Assembly (NCBI RefSeq): GCF_001921205.1
Contig: NZ_MSIE01000039.1
Location: 1 to 64,000 of the forward strand
From: Actinophytocola xanthii
GTDB lineage: Bacteria > Actinomycetota > Actinomycetes > Mycobacteriales > Pseudonocardiaceae
Direction of reading: 5' to 3'
Length of the DNA stretch: 64,000 bases
Part shown: in pieces, positions 25,262 to 33,812 of the stretch
How positions within the stretch are numbered: the stretch's first letter is position 1
Layout of the letters: every line of letters starts with the position of its first letter
The notes under the pieces: model-generated
Seen by the model: only the letters and a program-made list of their open reading frames with translations
What the model was told of the DNA's origin: nothing
The model's database searches: none
Made by a program: the position numbers and the translations under genes

Positions 25262-25497
25262 CCGACGATCTGAACTACGAGCAGGCTCGCGACGAGCTGG
25301 CCGAGGTGGTCGCCAGGCTGGAGACGGGCGGGTTGTCGCTCGAGGACTCGCTCGCGCTCTGGGAGCGCGGCGAGGCGCTCGCCAAGATCTGCGACCAGCA
25401 CCTGGCCGGCGCCCGCGAGCGCATCGAGAGCGCCCTCGCCGCCGCCGAGTCGGAGGGCTCAGCGGCGGCTGAGGGGTCGGGCGTCAGCGCCCGGTGA
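25258..25497 (+). CDS. xseB: Exodeoxyribonuclease VII small subunit
   Basis: A 79-residue coiled-coil subunit of exonuclease VII. The family pattern [36 protein letters not shown] is complete. The variable C-terminus ([15 protein letters not shown]) is longer than usual. The GTG at 25258 overlaps the previous stop codon (GTGA). The last 14 bases overlap the 3' end of the convergent enoyl-CoA hydratase gene. Confidence 0.94.
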   Translation: MTDDLNYEQARDELAEVVARLETGGLSLEDSLALWERGEALAKICDQHLAGARERIESALAAAESEGSAAAEGSGVSAR

Positions 25498-26263
25498 ACG
25501 TGGGCTCGCGCTTGGCCACGAACGCGTCCACGGCCTCCCGGTGGTCCGACGTCCCGCCGAGCAGGTTCTGACCGGCGCCCTCGCAGGCCAGCGCGCTCTC
25601 CAGGTCCGCACCCGCACCCACCAGCAGCGCCTCCTTGATCTTGCCGTAGCCCGTCGTCGGGCCGGTGGCCATCCGCGCGGCCAGCTCGTGCGCCGTGGCC
25701 AGGGCGTCGTCGGCGACCTGGGTGATCATGCCGACGGCCAGGGCCTGCTCCGCGGTCACCGGATTGGCCAGCAGCATCAGCTCCATGGCCCGGCCGTAGC
25801 CGACCAGCCGGGGCAGGGTCCAGGACGCCCCTGAGTCCGCGGTCAGCCCGATCGTGGCGAAGGCCATCAGGAACTTCGCCGACGGGGCCGCGACCCGCAG
25901 GTCGCAGGCGTAGGCGAAGGACGCGCCGGCGCCGGCGGCCATCCCGTTGACCGCCGCGATCACCGGCTTGGGCATCCCGGTGAGCGCGCGCACGATCGGG
26001 TTGTAGTGCTTGGCCACGGTCTCGAACGGCGTCGGGTCCTCGGCCCGCAGCGCGGCGACGTGCTCCTTGAGGTCCTGGCCCGCGCAGAACGCCTTGCCGG
26101 CACCGGTGAGCACGACCGCGCGCACCGACGGGTCGGTCCCGGCCTCGGTCAGCGCGGCCAGCAGCAGCTCCTTGAGCTCGACGGTCAGCGAGTTGAACGA
26201 CTCCGGCCGGTTCAGCGTGAGCGTGCGGACTCCGTCGCGGTCGTCGACCAGAAGAGCGGGCAA
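25484..26263 (-). CDS. Enoyl-CoA hydratase/isomerase family protein
   Basis: A 259-residue crotonase-fold protein. The oxyanion-hole segments are [12 protein letters not shown] (residues about 60-71) and [18 protein letters not shown]. The region that in hydratases carries the second catalytic Glu reads [14 protein letters not shown], with Asp in the position used by PaaG-type isomerases, so an isomerase of ring-1,2-epoxyphenylacetyl-CoA type is plausible. The TTG start at 26263 follows GGAGG at about nine bases. A PaaX-type repressor gene lies just upstream in the same direction with a 19-base gap. No other phenylacetate genes are present, so the pathway remains open. Confidence 0.85.
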   Translation of the reverse strand: MPALLVDDRDGVRTLTLNRPESFNSLTVELKELLLAALTEAGTDPSVRAVVLTGAGKAFCAGQDLKEHVAALRAEDPTPFETVAKHYNPIVRALTGMPKPVIAAVNGMAAGAGASFAYACDLRVAAPSAKFLMAFATIGLTADSGASWTLPRLVGYGRAMELMLLANPVTAEQALAVGMITQVADDALATAHELAARMATGPTTGYGKIKEALLVGAGADLESALACEGAGQNLLGGTSDHREAVDAFVAKREPTFTGR

Positions 26264-26282
26264 GGTGTCCTACCTCCACGTG

Positions 26283-27083
26283 TCATGCGCTGGATCGCGC
26301 GCGGGTACCTCGGGTCAGGCAGTCGGTGAGGAAGGTCTCGGCGGCACCGGCCAGCCGCGCGGTCTCCCCGTCGAAGAACTCGGCCGCCGCGGTCCCCGGC
26401 CAGTCCTGCGGCAGCAGCGACGGGGGCAGGCCCGGGTCGCGGAACAGGAACTTGCGCCAGGCGTGCAGCAGCCGCTGGGAGGCGGCGAACGCCGCCGCCG
26501 GCACCGAGCCGTCTACTGCGGACAGCTCGGGTCGCCACCGGGTCACGAACGCGGCGTAGTCGGCGCCCAGCGCCGGCAGGTCCCACGCCCGCGCGGCCAG
26601 CTCGGCGTCGTCGCCGTCGTGCTCGCCGAGGAAGGCGCGGACGGTCAGCCCTTCCGCTGCCAGGACCTCTTCCAGCTCGGCCGACGGACGCGGCGCCACC
26701 CAGGTCGCCGGGCCGAGCGGTCCGTAGCCGAGCAGTCGCAGCGACGAGTCGAGGCGCTCCCTGGCCGTGCGCGACGGGAGCTCCTCGAGCACCAGCACCT
26801 GCCACCGCCCATCCCAAGTAGAGGGTCGGGTGCGGTAGATGCGTGCGGCGGCCTCGTCCAGCCGGCGTTCGGCCCGCCTGGTCAGCGCGTAACCCGGGCC
26901 GTCGGCCAGCCGTACGGGGCGCAACCAGTCCTGACGGACCATTCTGGACACGGCGGTGCGGATCGCCGGGGCCTCGAACCCCAGCGGCTCGAGCAGGCGC
27001 ACCAGTGCGGCGATGGCGGCCGAGCCACCTCGCGCCCGGAGGTAGCTGCCGTAGACGTCGAACAGCGCGGACCTGGCTCGCAC
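26283..27083 (-). CDS. paaX: PaaX-family transcriptional repressor
   Basis: A 266-residue regulator of the PaaX type, which represses phenylacetate catabolism and responds to phenylacetyl-CoA. The N-terminal winged helix reads ALFDVYGSYLRARGG and IRTAVSRMVRQDWLRP. The PaaX-like central and C-terminal domains follow (WQVLVLEELPSRTARERL, LHAWRKFLFRDPGLPPSLLPQDWPG). The GTG at 27083 is the family's usual start region. It lies directly upstream of a PaaG-like gene, suggesting local control of that enzyme. Effector and full regulon cannot be read here. Confidence 0.86.
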   Translation of the reverse strand: MRARSALFDVYGSYLRARGGSAAIAALVRLLEPLGFEAPAIRTAVSRMVRQDWLRPVRLADGPGYALTRRAERRLDEAAARIYRTRPSTWDGRWQVLVLEELPSRTARERLDSSLRLLGYGPLGPATWVAPRPSAELEEVLAAEGLTVRAFLGEHDGDDAELAARAWDLPALGADYAAFVTRWRPELSAVDGSVPAAAFAASQRLLHAWRKFLFRDPGLPPSLLPQDWPGTAAAEFFDGETARLAGAAETFLTDCLTRGTRARSSA

Positions 27084-27256
27084 GATTTTCGAGTCTGTCA
27101 GCCGTCACGCTGCCCGCGCCAGTGCATAACGGCCGGTCATCGACACGCAGTTGATCGGTTCGATTTCACCGGCGAGATGGCATGGGGGAGAATGTCGTCG
27201 TCTTCGGCCGGGTCGGCCCCGTCCGAAGCGGCAGGCTATGACGGAGGGAGCACGCT

Positions 27257-27424
27257 ATGGCGGCCATGAAGCCCCGGACCGGTGACGGTCCCCTCGAGGT
27301 GACCAAGGAGGGTAGGGGCATCGTGATGCGCGTCCCGCTCGAGGGTGGTGGACGCCTCGTCGTCGAAATGTCGGCGGAGGAGGCAAGCGCTCTCGGGGAC
27401 GCGCTGAAGGCCGCCGCGGGCTGA
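27257..27424 (+). CDS. DUF3117 protein (55 aa)
   Basis: A 55-residue protein of the actinobacterial DUF3117 family. It begins MAAMKPRTGDGPLEVTKEGR and ends EEASALGDALKAAAG, the conserved pattern for nearly the whole length. The ATG at 27257 follows GGAGGGAG. Recalled synteny with M. tuberculosis Rv1211, next to the glycogen synthase gene, fits its position here ahead of glgA/glgC. Function is unknown; the compact beta-beta-alpha sequence has no membrane segment. Confidence 0.85.
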   Translation: MAAMKPRTGDGPLEVTKEGRGIVMRVPLEGGGRLVVEMSAEEASALGDALKAAAG

Positions 27425-27477
27425 GTCGTGTCCGGAGTGGAGGGCAGGGCCTGGCGCTTCGTGGAGTAGGAGGAGAC

Positions 27478-28983
27478 GTGGTTTCGTCGGTGCCCGCCGT
27501 GCCGACGGCGCTTCCCCAGGTAGAGGTCGTCCCCACCGTCCGGCGGGCCGATCCGCTGGCGGTCGTCGTGAACGCGGCCGACCGCTCGGTCCCCGGCCGG
27601 GAGGCCGACCTTACCGAGGAGTGGGCCGACACCGTCGGGCTGACCGGCAAGGCCGGCGAGGTCCACGCCGGACCGGTGGGCTCCGCAGTGCGCTGGGTCG
27701 TCGGGGTGGGGGAGGGAGAACCCGGTGACTGGCGTTGCGCGGGCGGGGCCCTGGCCAGGTCGGTGAACGCCGCCATCGCGAGCGACGACGCCGCCGGTCG
27801 CTCCGCGGTGCGGGTCCTCACACTCGAGCTCCCGGACGGGGTGGGCGCCGAGGAGGTCGGACAGCTCGTGCTCGGGCTTCGACTGGGCGGCTACGCGTAC
27901 GTGATCGGCGCGGAGGCGGCCACGCCGCGGCTGCGCACGGTCCGGCTCGTCGCCGGCGACCGCGACCTCGCCCCCATCGTCGACCGCGCGTCGACGCTGG
28001 CCAGGGCGACCGCGCTGGCCAGGGACCTGGCCAACACCCCGTCCAACGTCAAGGACCCGGCCTGGCTGGCCAGGATGGCCGAGCGCACCGCGGGCCGTGC
28101 GCCCGGCGTGCGGGTCACCGTCCACGACGAGCGCTGGCTCGCCGAGCAGGGCTTCGGCGGGGTGCTCGCGGTCGGCGGCGGGTCGACCCGTCCGCCGCGG
28201 CTGGTCGAGCTGACCTACGCCTCCCGCCGTGACGCCCCGCACGTCGTCCTGGTCGGCAAGGGCATCACGTTCGACACCGGTGGCATCTCGGTGAAGCCCG
28301 CCGACGGGATGCACCTGATGCGCACCGACATGGCGGGTGGGGCCGCGGTGATCGCCGCGGTCGAGGCGCTCGCCGCGCTCGCCCCGGACGTGCGGGTGAC
28401 CGCGCTGGTGCCGTGTGCGGAGAACCACCTGTCCGGCTCGGCCTACCGCCCCGGTGACGTCGTCCGGCACTTCGGCGGGCGAACGACCGCGGTCACCAAC
28501 ACCGACGCCGAGGGGCGGATGGTCATGGCCGACGCGATCGCCTACGCGGTGGCCCGGCTGTCCCCCGACCTGCTCGTGGACGTGGCGACGCTGACCGGGG
28601 CGATGAAGGTCTCACTCGGCCTGCGCACCGGCGGGGTGTTCGCCAGCGAGGACGGGGTCTGGGAGCGGGTGTCCTCGGCGGGCTCCCGAGCCGGCGAGCG
28701 CTGGTGGCGGATGCCGCTCGGCTCGGACGCCGTCACGGTCGCGGACGAGTTCGCCGAGACGGTGCACGACGCCGGCATCGCCGACGTCGCCCAGTCGCCG
28801 CAGGGCCCGGGCGCCATCGCGGCGGCCATGTTCCTGCGTGAGTTCACCGGCGGGCTGCCGTGGGCGCACCTGGACATCGCGGGGCCGGCCCGCGCCGAGC
28901 GGCCCTACGACGAGGTGGCGGCCGGTGCGACCGGGTTCGCCGCCCGGACCCTGGTGGAGCTGGTGGCGGCGTACGAGGGGTGA
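27478..28983 (+). CDS. pepA: Leucyl aminopeptidase (M17 family)
   Basis: A 501-residue dimetal aminopeptidase of family M17 that removes N-terminal residues from peptides in the cytoplasm. The catalytic domain has VGKGITFDTGGISVKP with metal and catalytic ligands, MRTDMAGGAAVIA, and the family signature NTDAEGRMVMADA (residues about 341-353). The N-terminal macro-like domain is divergent, as expected. The GTG at 27478 follows AGGAGGAG. Its last 79 bases overlap the 3' end of the convergent GtrA gene. Confidence 0.94.
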   Translation: MVSSVPAVPTALPQVEVVPTVRRADPLAVVVNAADRSVPGREADLTEEWADTVGLTGKAGEVHAGPVGSAVRWVVGVGEGEPGDWRCAGGALARSVNAAIASDDAAGRSAVRVLTLELPDGVGAEEVGQLVLGLRLGGYAYVIGAEAATPRLRTVRLVAGDRDLAPIVDRASTLARATALARDLANTPSNVKDPAWLARMAERTAGRAPGVRVTVHDERWLAEQGFGGVLAVGGGSTRPPRLVELTYASRRDAPHVVLVGKGITFDTGGISVKPADGMHLMRTDMAGGAAVIAAVEALAALAPDVRVTALVPCAENHLSGSAYRPGDVVRHFGGRTTAVTNTDAEGRMVMADAIAYAVARLSPDLLVDVATLTGAMKVSLGLRTGGVFASEDGVWERVSSAGSRAGERWWRMPLGSDAVTVADEFAETVHDAGIADVAQSPQGPGAIAAAMFLREFTGGLPWAHLDIAGPARAERPYDEVAAGATGFAARTLVELVAAYEG

Positions 28984-29402
28984 GCGAACGCCCGCTCGAA
29001 CAGGGCGAACTTCACCAGGAACACCGGCCCGCTCGCGGCCAGGTAGCTGACCGCCAGCATCACCGCGCGCCAGCCCTGCTCGGTCACCATCGGCAGCAGC
29101 GCCTCCTCGGCGAGCGTGGTCAACCCGATCGAGGCCACGCCGCTGAGCAGGGTCACGGTGAAGTAGGTGGTGAGCTGGCTGCCGAGGCGGGCCGGCTCGG
29201 TGTCCCGCCAGGCCCAGTACCGCACCATCAGGAAGTGCGGGACGGAGCCGGCGAGGAACGCGATCGTGCTGGCCGTGGTCGCCCCGTCGCTCCAGCCGGT
29301 CCAGTAGAGGGTCAACAGGACCAACTGGCTGATGCCGGTGGCGATCGCGGACGCCACCGTGAACCGCGCCAGGCGGATGCGGAGCCGTGATCTCTGTGCC
29401 AC
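28905..29402 (-). CDS. GtrA family membrane protein
   Basis: A 165-residue membrane protein of the GtrA family, usually involved in moving lipid-linked sugars or in cell-surface polysaccharide modification. Four hydrophobic segments are visible: FTVASAIATGISQLVLL, TASTIAFLAGSVPHFLM, YFTVTLLSGVASIGL and AVMLAVSYLAASGPVFLVKFALF. The family motif region PHFLMVRYWAW is intact. The C-terminal 26 codons are low-complexity and lie antisense to the end of pepA. A GTG at 29402 is six bases from a TAGCTT box, giving a leaderless start. No glycosyltransferase partner is in the same operon. Confidence 0.8.
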   Translation of the reverse strand: MAQRSRLRIRLARFTVASAIATGISQLVLLTLYWTGWSDGATTASTIAFLAGSVPHFLMVRYWAWRDTEPARLGSQLTTYFTVTLLSGVASIGLTTLAEEALLPMVTEQGWRAVMLAVSYLAASGPVFLVKFALFERAFAHPSYAATSSTRVRAANPVAPAATSS

Positions 29403-29408
29403 ACGGCC

Positions 29409-29414
29409 AAGCTA
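29409..29414 (-). promoter_or_regulatory. Leaderless -10 box of the GtrA gene
   Basis: TAGCTT on the minus strand, six bases before the GTG start; no ribosome site is present. Confidence 0.5.
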
Positions 29415-29482
29415 GTGGCTGCCCGCTGAACACGCTCTCAGGAACAACCCCGGGTTCACCCGGTACGCGTCCCCGAGGGACC

Positions 29483-30643
29483 TCAGGGCAGCACGGACCG
29501 GTAGACCTCGACGGTCCTGGCCGCGGCACCGGCCCAGGAGAACTCGCGCTCGGCCCGCTCGCGGCCGGCGGCACCCATCGCCCGCGCCCGGTCCGGGTCG
29601 GCCAGCAGCTCGTTCACCGCATCGGCCAGGCCCACCCGGAAGGTGGACTCGTCCTCCCGGTCGTAGTGCACCAGCAGGCCCGTCCGCCCGTCCTCGACGA
29701 CCTCGGGGATGCCCCCCACGTCGGAGGCGACCACCGCTGTGCCGCAGGCCATCGCCTCGAGGTTGACGATGCCGAGCGGCTCGTAGACCGACGGGCACAC
29801 GAACACCGTCGCGTGGCTGAGCAGCTGGCGCACCTCCGCCGGCTGCAGCATCTTCTGCAGCCAGAACACTCCGGGCCGCGCGGCCGCGAGCTCGGAGACG
29901 GCGGTGCGGGTCTCCTCGGCGATCTCCGGGGTGTCCGGGGCGCCGGCGCAGAGCACGAGCTGGGCGCCCTGGTCGATCTGGTGTGCCGCGGCGATCAGGT
30001 GCGCGAGGCCCTTCTGACGGGTGATCCGCCCCACGAACACGACGAGCGGCCGGTTGGGGTCGACGCCGTGGTGACGCAGCGCGTCGTCCTCGGTCACCGG
30101 GTGGTAGGCGGTCGAGTCGATGCCGTTGCGGACCACCCGCACCCGGTCGGGGTCCAGCGCCGGGTAGCAGTCGAGCACGTCGGCCCGCATGCCCTCGCTG
30201 ACCGCGATCACCGCGTCGGCCGCCTCGTAGCAGGTCCGCTCCACCCAGGAGGAGAGCCGGTAGCCGCCGCCGAGCTGCTCGGCCTTCCAGGGCCGGCGCG
30301 GCTCCAGCGAGTGCGCGGTGACCACGTGCGGGATGTCATAGAGGAGCTTGGCAAGGTGACCTGCGAGGTTGGCGTACCAGGTGTGCGAGTGCACGAGGTC
30401 GAGGCCCTCGGCGGCGGCGGCGATGGACAGGTCCGCCGAGAGCGTGCGCAGTGCCTGGTTGGCGTGCTCGAGCCCGGCCGCCGGGTTGTGCGAGTGGACA
30501 CCCTCCGCCGAACGCGGCGCGCCGAACGCGTGGACGTCGACGTCGACCAGCTCGCGCAACCGCGGCACGAGGAACTCGACGTGAACACCCGCCCCGCCGT
30601 AGACCTCGGGCGGGAACTCTCTTGTTAGCAGACCAACACGCAC
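29483..30643 (-). CDS. glgA: Glycogen synthase / alpha-maltose-1-phosphate synthase (GlgA/GlgM type)
   Basis: A 386-residue GT-B glycosyltransferase (GT4-like) of the actinobacterial glycogen synthase group; the M. tuberculosis homologue (Rv1212c, GlgM) makes maltose-1-phosphate from ADP-glucose for the GlgE pathway. The N-terminal acceptor domain starts VRVGLLTREFPPEVYGGAGVH. The C-terminal domain contains FVGRITRQKG and the nucleotide-sugar motif PSVYEPLGIVNLEAMACGTAVV. I start at the GTG at 30643 because relatives begin M-R-V and a TACCTT box is seven bases upstream. It is divergent from glgC, which supplies ADP-glucose. Confidence 0.93.
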   Translation of the reverse strand: MRVGLLTREFPPEVYGGAGVHVEFLVPRLRELVDVDVHAFGAPRSAEGVHSHNPAAGLEHANQALRTLSADLSIAAAAEGLDLVHSHTWYANLAGHLAKLLYDIPHVVTAHSLEPRRPWKAEQLGGGYRLSSWVERTCYEAADAVIAVSEGMRADVLDCYPALDPDRVRVVRNGIDSTAYHPVTEDDALRHHGVDPNRPLVVFVGRITRQKGLAHLIAAAHQIDQGAQLVLCAGAPDTPEIAEETRTAVSELAAARPGVFWLQKMLQPAEVRQLLSHATVFVCPSVYEPLGIVNLEAMACGTAVVASDVGGIPEVVEDGRTGLLVHYDREDESTFRVGLADAVNELLADPDRARAMGAAGRERAEREFSWAGAAARTVEVYRSVLP

Positions 30644-30650
30644 AAGGCTC

Positions 30651-30656
30651 AAGGTA
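30651..30656 (-). promoter_or_regulatory. Leaderless -10 box of glgA/glgM
   Basis: TACCTT on the minus strand, seven bases before the GTG start. Confidence 0.5.
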
Positions 30657-30678
30657 GCCCTGATCGGCCACGCACGGT

Positions 30679-30684
30679 TAGGGT
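30679..30684 (+). promoter_or_regulatory. Leaderless -10 box of glgC
   Basis: TAGGGT ends six bases before the glgC GTG. It lies 22 bases from the opposing glgA/glgM box, so the two promoters share one short region. Confidence 0.5.
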
Positions 30685-30690
30685 CAGCTC

Positions 30691-31908
30691 GTGAAGGGCC
30701 AGCCGCACGTGCTCGCGATCGTGCTCGCCGGTGGCGAGGGGAAGCGGCTGTGGCCGCTGACCGCCGACCGGGCGAAGCCCGCGGTCCCCTTCGGGGGCAA
30801 CTACCGGCTCATCGACTTCGTCCTGTCGAACCTCGTCAACGCCGGCTACCACCGCCTGTGCGTGCTGACCCAGTACAAGTCGCACTCGCTGGACCGGCAC
30901 ATCTCCACGACCTGGCGGCTGTCCAGCGTGCTCGGGCAGTACATCACGCCGGTACCGGCCCAGCAGCGGCTCGGCCCGCGCTGGTACACCGGCAGCGCCG
31001 ACGCCATCTACCAGTCGCTCAACCTCGTCTACGACGAGCGACCCGACCAGATCGTGGTGTTCGGCGCCGACCACGTCTACCGGATGGACCCCTCGCAGAT
31101 GGTCGCCCAGCACGTCGACTCCGGCGCGGGGGTGACCGTGGCCGGGATCCGGGTGCCGCGGGCGGAGGCCAAGGCGTTCGGCTGCATCGACTCCGACGAG
31201 CACGGGCGGATCACCCGCTTCCTGGAGAAGCCGAGCGACCCGCCGCACGTCCCGGACGACCCCGAGGTCACGTTCGCCTCGATGGGCAACTACGTCTTCC
31301 GCACCGAGGTGCTGCTCGACGCCCTGCGCGCGGACGCCGCGAACCCCGAGTCCATGCACGACATGGGCGGCGACATCATCCCGATGCTGGTCGGCGAGGG
31401 GGCGGCGATGGTCTACGACTTCGACGAGAACGAGGTGCCCGGCGCCACCGAGCGTGACCGGGGCTACTGGCGCGACGTCGGGACCCTCGACGCCTACTAC
31501 GAGTCCCACCTGGACCTGGTGTCGGTGCACCCGGTGTTCAACCTGTACAACCACCGCTGGCCGATCCGAACCGCGACCCCGCCGCTGCCGCCGGCCAAGT
31601 TCGTCAACTCGGGAACCGCGGTCGAGTCCATGGTCGGGCCGGGCTCGATCATCTCCGGTGCGACCGTGCGGGAGTCCGTGATCAGCGCGGACGTCGTGAT
31701 CGACGACGGCGCGACGGTCGAGGGCAGCGTGCTGCTCCCCGGGGCCAGGGTGGGCAAGGGCGCGGTCGTACGCCGCGCGATCCTGGACAAGAACGTCTCG
31801 GTGCTCGACGGAGCGCAGATCGGCGTCGACCTGGCCGCCGACCGGCACCGGTTCACGGTCAGCCCGGGCGGGATCGTCGTTCTCGGCAAGGGCGAAAGAG
31901 CGGAATAG
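30691..31908 (+). CDS. glgC: Glucose-1-phosphate adenylyltransferase
   Basis: A 405-residue ADP-glucose pyrophosphorylase, making ADP-glucose from ATP and glucose-1-phosphate. The N-terminal nucleotide-binding loop is [32 protein letters not shown]. Further catalytic segments are [18 protein letters not shown]-type ([10 protein letters not shown]) and [15 protein letters not shown]. The C-terminal left-handed beta helix is visible ([25 protein letters not shown]). The GTG start at 30691 has no ribosome site but a TAGGGT box at leaderless distance. It feeds the divergent glucan synthase. Confidence 0.97.
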   Translation: MKGQPHVLAIVLAGGEGKRLWPLTADRAKPAVPFGGNYRLIDFVLSNLVNAGYHRLCVLTQYKSHSLDRHISTTWRLSSVLGQYITPVPAQQRLGPRWYTGSADAIYQSLNLVYDERPDQIVVFGADHVYRMDPSQMVAQHVDSGAGVTVAGIRVPRAEAKAFGCIDSDEHGRITRFLEKPSDPPHVPDDPEVTFASMGNYVFRTEVLLDALRADAANPESMHDMGGDIIPMLVGEGAAMVYDFDENEVPGATERDRGYWRDVGTLDAYYESHLDLVSVHPVFNLYNHRWPIRTATPPLPPAKFVNSGTAVESMVGPGSIISGATVRESVISADVVIDDGATVEGSVLLPGARVGKGAVVRRAILDKNVSVLDGAQIGVDLAADRHRFTVSPGGIVVLGKGERAE

Positions 31909-31931
31909 ACCCCCCGGGCGCGGTCAGCCGA

Positions 31932-31937
31932 TACCGT
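31932..31937 (+). promoter_or_regulatory. Leaderless -10 box of the 121-aa membrane protein gene
   Basis: TACCGT ends six bases before the ATG at 31944. Confidence 0.5.
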
Positions 31938-31943
31938 GGGTGC

Positions 31944-32309
31944 ATGCCGGACGACCCGCCGCCCGAGCCCCCGTCCGCCGACCCCGCGCAGCCCTCCTGG
32001 ACCCAGCCCCCGGAGCAGGCCCCGCAGCCCTCGCAGCAGGCCGACCCGTTCGGGGCCGTCTGGAGCATGTCCCCGGTCGCCGACGCCCGCGCCGCCGGTC
32101 GGGCCGGCCGGCGGCGCAGCGACCTGCGGCTCGGCGCCGGTCTCGTCGGCGGACTGTTGATCTTCTTCCCGTTCGGCCTGATCGCGACCATCCTGTGGGG
32201 CTGGTGGGAAGGCGAGGCGAACTGGGGCAGCGGGGGCTGGGTCAACGTGCTGATCGGCGCGGCTGCCGGCTTCGCCGTCGGCGCGGTGGTCGCGTCCTCC
32301 CAGGACTGA
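31944..32309 (+). CDS. Small two-segment membrane protein with Pro-rich N-terminus
   Basis: A 121-residue protein that I do not recognise. A Pro/Gln-rich, probably cytoplasmic N-terminus (about 45 residues) and a basic patch (RAAGRAGRRRSD) precede two hydrophobic segments: LGAGLVGGLLIFFPFGLIATILWGW and VNVLIGAAAGFAVGAVV. It lies between glgC and an O-methyltransferase gene, converging on the latter with a 13-base gap. The ATG has a leaderless-type TACCGT box. A structural or stress role at the membrane is possible but not shown. Confidence 0.65.
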   Translation: MPDDPPPEPPSADPAQPSWTQPPEQAPQPSQQADPFGAVWSMSPVADARAAGRAGRRRSDLRLGAGLVGGLLIFFPFGLIATILWGWWEGEANWGSGGWVNVLIGAAAGFAVGAVVASSQD

Positions 32310-32322
32310 GCCGCTTCGTCGC

Positions 32323-32973
32323 TCAGTGGTTCTTCGCGGCGAGCAGCAGTCCGTCGCCGAGCGGAAGCATGACTGGGACCAGTCGGTCGTCCTCGCGGAC
32401 GGCCCTGGCGACCTCGCGCAGGGCGACGGTCTCCGCGTCGCGCCGGGCGGGGTTGGCCACCCGCCCGGACCACAGCACGCTGTCGAACGCGATCACGCCG
32501 CCCGGCCGGAGCAGGCGCACCCCCTGCTCGTGGTAGCTGGGGTACTCGGGTTTGGCGGCGTCGACGTAGAGCAGGTCGTAGGCCTCCTCGGTCAGCCGGG
32601 GCAGCACGTCCAACGCCCGGCCCATGATCAGGCGGGTGCGGCCAGGGCCGACGCCGGCGTCGGCGAACGCGCGCTTGGCCGCGCTCTGGTGTTCCGGCTC
32701 GACGTCGATCGAGGTCAGCACGCCGTCCGCCGTCATGCCGCGCAGCAGGTAGAGGCCGCTGACCCCGGAGCCCGTGCCGATCTCGACGACCGCCTTGGCC
32801 TTCAGTGCGGTCGCCAGGAAGCGCAGCGCCGCCCCGCCGCCGGGGGAGATGGGCGAGCAGCCGAGCTCGACGCCCCTGGCCCGGGCGGTGACCAGCGTGT
32901 CGTCCTCGGACAGGTAGCCCTCGACGTAGGCGTTGAGGGCGTCCGAGGCGATCGTCGGCGAATCGGGAGCCAC
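32323..32973 (-). CDS. Class I SAM-dependent O-methyltransferase
   Basis: A 216-residue methyltransferase of the caffeoyl-CoA/catechol O-methyltransferase type. The SAM-binding motif VVEIGTGSGVSGLYLL is followed by the acidic ribose-binding end SIDVEPEH. The metal-site Asp region YDLLYVDAAKPEYPSYHE is also intact. The methyl acceptor is unknown. It is divergent from sigE, the same arrangement as Rv1220c-sigE in M. tuberculosis (recalled), so it may share stress control. The GTG at 32973 is eight bases from a TAACCT box and lacks a ribosome site. Confidence 0.9.
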   Translation of the reverse strand: MAPDSPTIASDALNAYVEGYLSEDDTLVTARARGVELGCSPISPGGGAALRFLATALKAKAVVEIGTGSGVSGLYLLRGMTADGVLTSIDVEPEHQSAAKRAFADAGVGPGRTRLIMGRALDVLPRLTEEAYDLLYVDAAKPEYPSYHEQGVRLLRPGGVIAFDSVLWSGRVANPARRDAETVALREVARAVREDDRLVPVMLPLGDGLLLAAKNH

Positions 32974-32981
32974 GGAGTGTG

Positions 32982-32987
32982 AGGTTA
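32982..32987 (-). promoter_or_regulatory. Leaderless -10 box of the O-methyltransferase gene
   Basis: TAACCT on the minus strand, eight bases before the GTG. Confidence 0.45.
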
Positions 32988-33039
32988 GCGTTGTCCGGCG
33001 TAGATCGGGTGCACCCGCGGCTACCGGCGGCCGGTCGTT

Positions 33040-33073
33040 TCTCAGGGGGCTCTCAGGCGGTTCTCACTACCTT
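33040..33073 (+). promoter_or_regulatory. Triple 11-bp direct repeat and -10 box upstream of sigE
   Basis: TCTCAGG occurs at 33040 and 33051, and a variant TCTCACT at 33062, each exactly 11 bp apart. The third copy runs into a TACCTT -10-like box (33068-33073). Head-to-tail repeats at one-turn spacing are typical of OmpR-family response regulators. The TCTCAGG half site resembles the MprA box that controls sigE in mycobacteria (recalled). The repeats are read directly; the regulator is inferred. Confidence 0.55.
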
Positions 33074-33164
33074 CACATGGGGGTCGCGCAGTATCCATGT
33101 TTGACGGGGATCGACCAGCGGTACAGGGGCCGCGTAACCGCGGAGGCACAGGGGTGGGAACACG

Positions 33165-33812
33165 ATGAGCAGCGTCGACGTTGAGCACGGCAGTGGGGCT
33201 GAAAGCCCTGAGGAGGTGGCAACCCGCCCGATGCACACGCAGTCGACCGAGATCGTGGCCGAGCCCGTCCAGCTGGACGAGGCCGCCTGGACGCCGCCGT
33301 CGTGGGACGAGGTCGTGCGCGAGCACGCCGACCGCGTCTACCGGCTTGCCTACCGTCTGACCGGCAACGCCCACGATGCCGAGGACCTCACCCAGGAGAC
33401 GTTCATCCGGGTGTTCCGGTCGCTCGCCAGCTACAAGCCGGGCACCTTCGAGGGCTGGCTGCACCGCATCACCACCAACCTGTTCCTCGACATGGCCCGC
33501 CGCCGCTCGCGGCTGCGCATGGAGGGCCTGCCCGAGGACACCGACCGGCTCGCGGGCGACGACCCGAGCCCGGAGCAGGTGTACGTCGAGACGCACCTCG
33601 ACCCCGATCTGCAGGCCGCGCTGGACGAGCTGCCCCCGGAGTTCCGTGCGGCGGTCGTGCTCTGTGACGTGGAGGGCCTCTCCTACGAGGAGATCGGTGC
33701 CACCCTCGGCGTGAAGTTGGGTACTGTTCGAAGCAGGATCCACCGGGGGCGGCAGGCGTTGCGCGCGTCGCTGGAGCGGCGCAGAGAACTGGTACGGGAG
33801 GGTAGGTCGTGA
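33165..33812 (+). CDS. sigE: ECF sigma factor SigE
   Basis: A 215-residue extracytoplasmic-function sigma factor. Region 2 reads [37 protein letters not shown], and region 4 is [44 protein letters not shown]. An N-terminal extension of about 50 residues resembles SigE of mycobacteria. The order O-methyltransferase, sigE, rseA, htrA, tatB is the mycobacterial SigE block, which is why I use this name; SigE directs surface and envelope stress responses. The stop overlaps the start of the anti-sigma gene (GTGA). Confidence 0.95.
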   Translation: MSSVDVEHGSGAESPEEVATRPMHTQSTEIVAEPVQLDEAAWTPPSWDEVVREHADRVYRLAYRLTGNAHDAEDLTQETFIRVFRSLASYKPGTFEGWLHRITTNLFLDMARRRSRLRMEGLPEDTDRLAGDDPSPEQVYVETHLDPDLQAALDELPPEFRAAVVLCDVEGLSYEEIGATLGVKLGTVRSRIHRGRQALRASLERRRELVREGRS

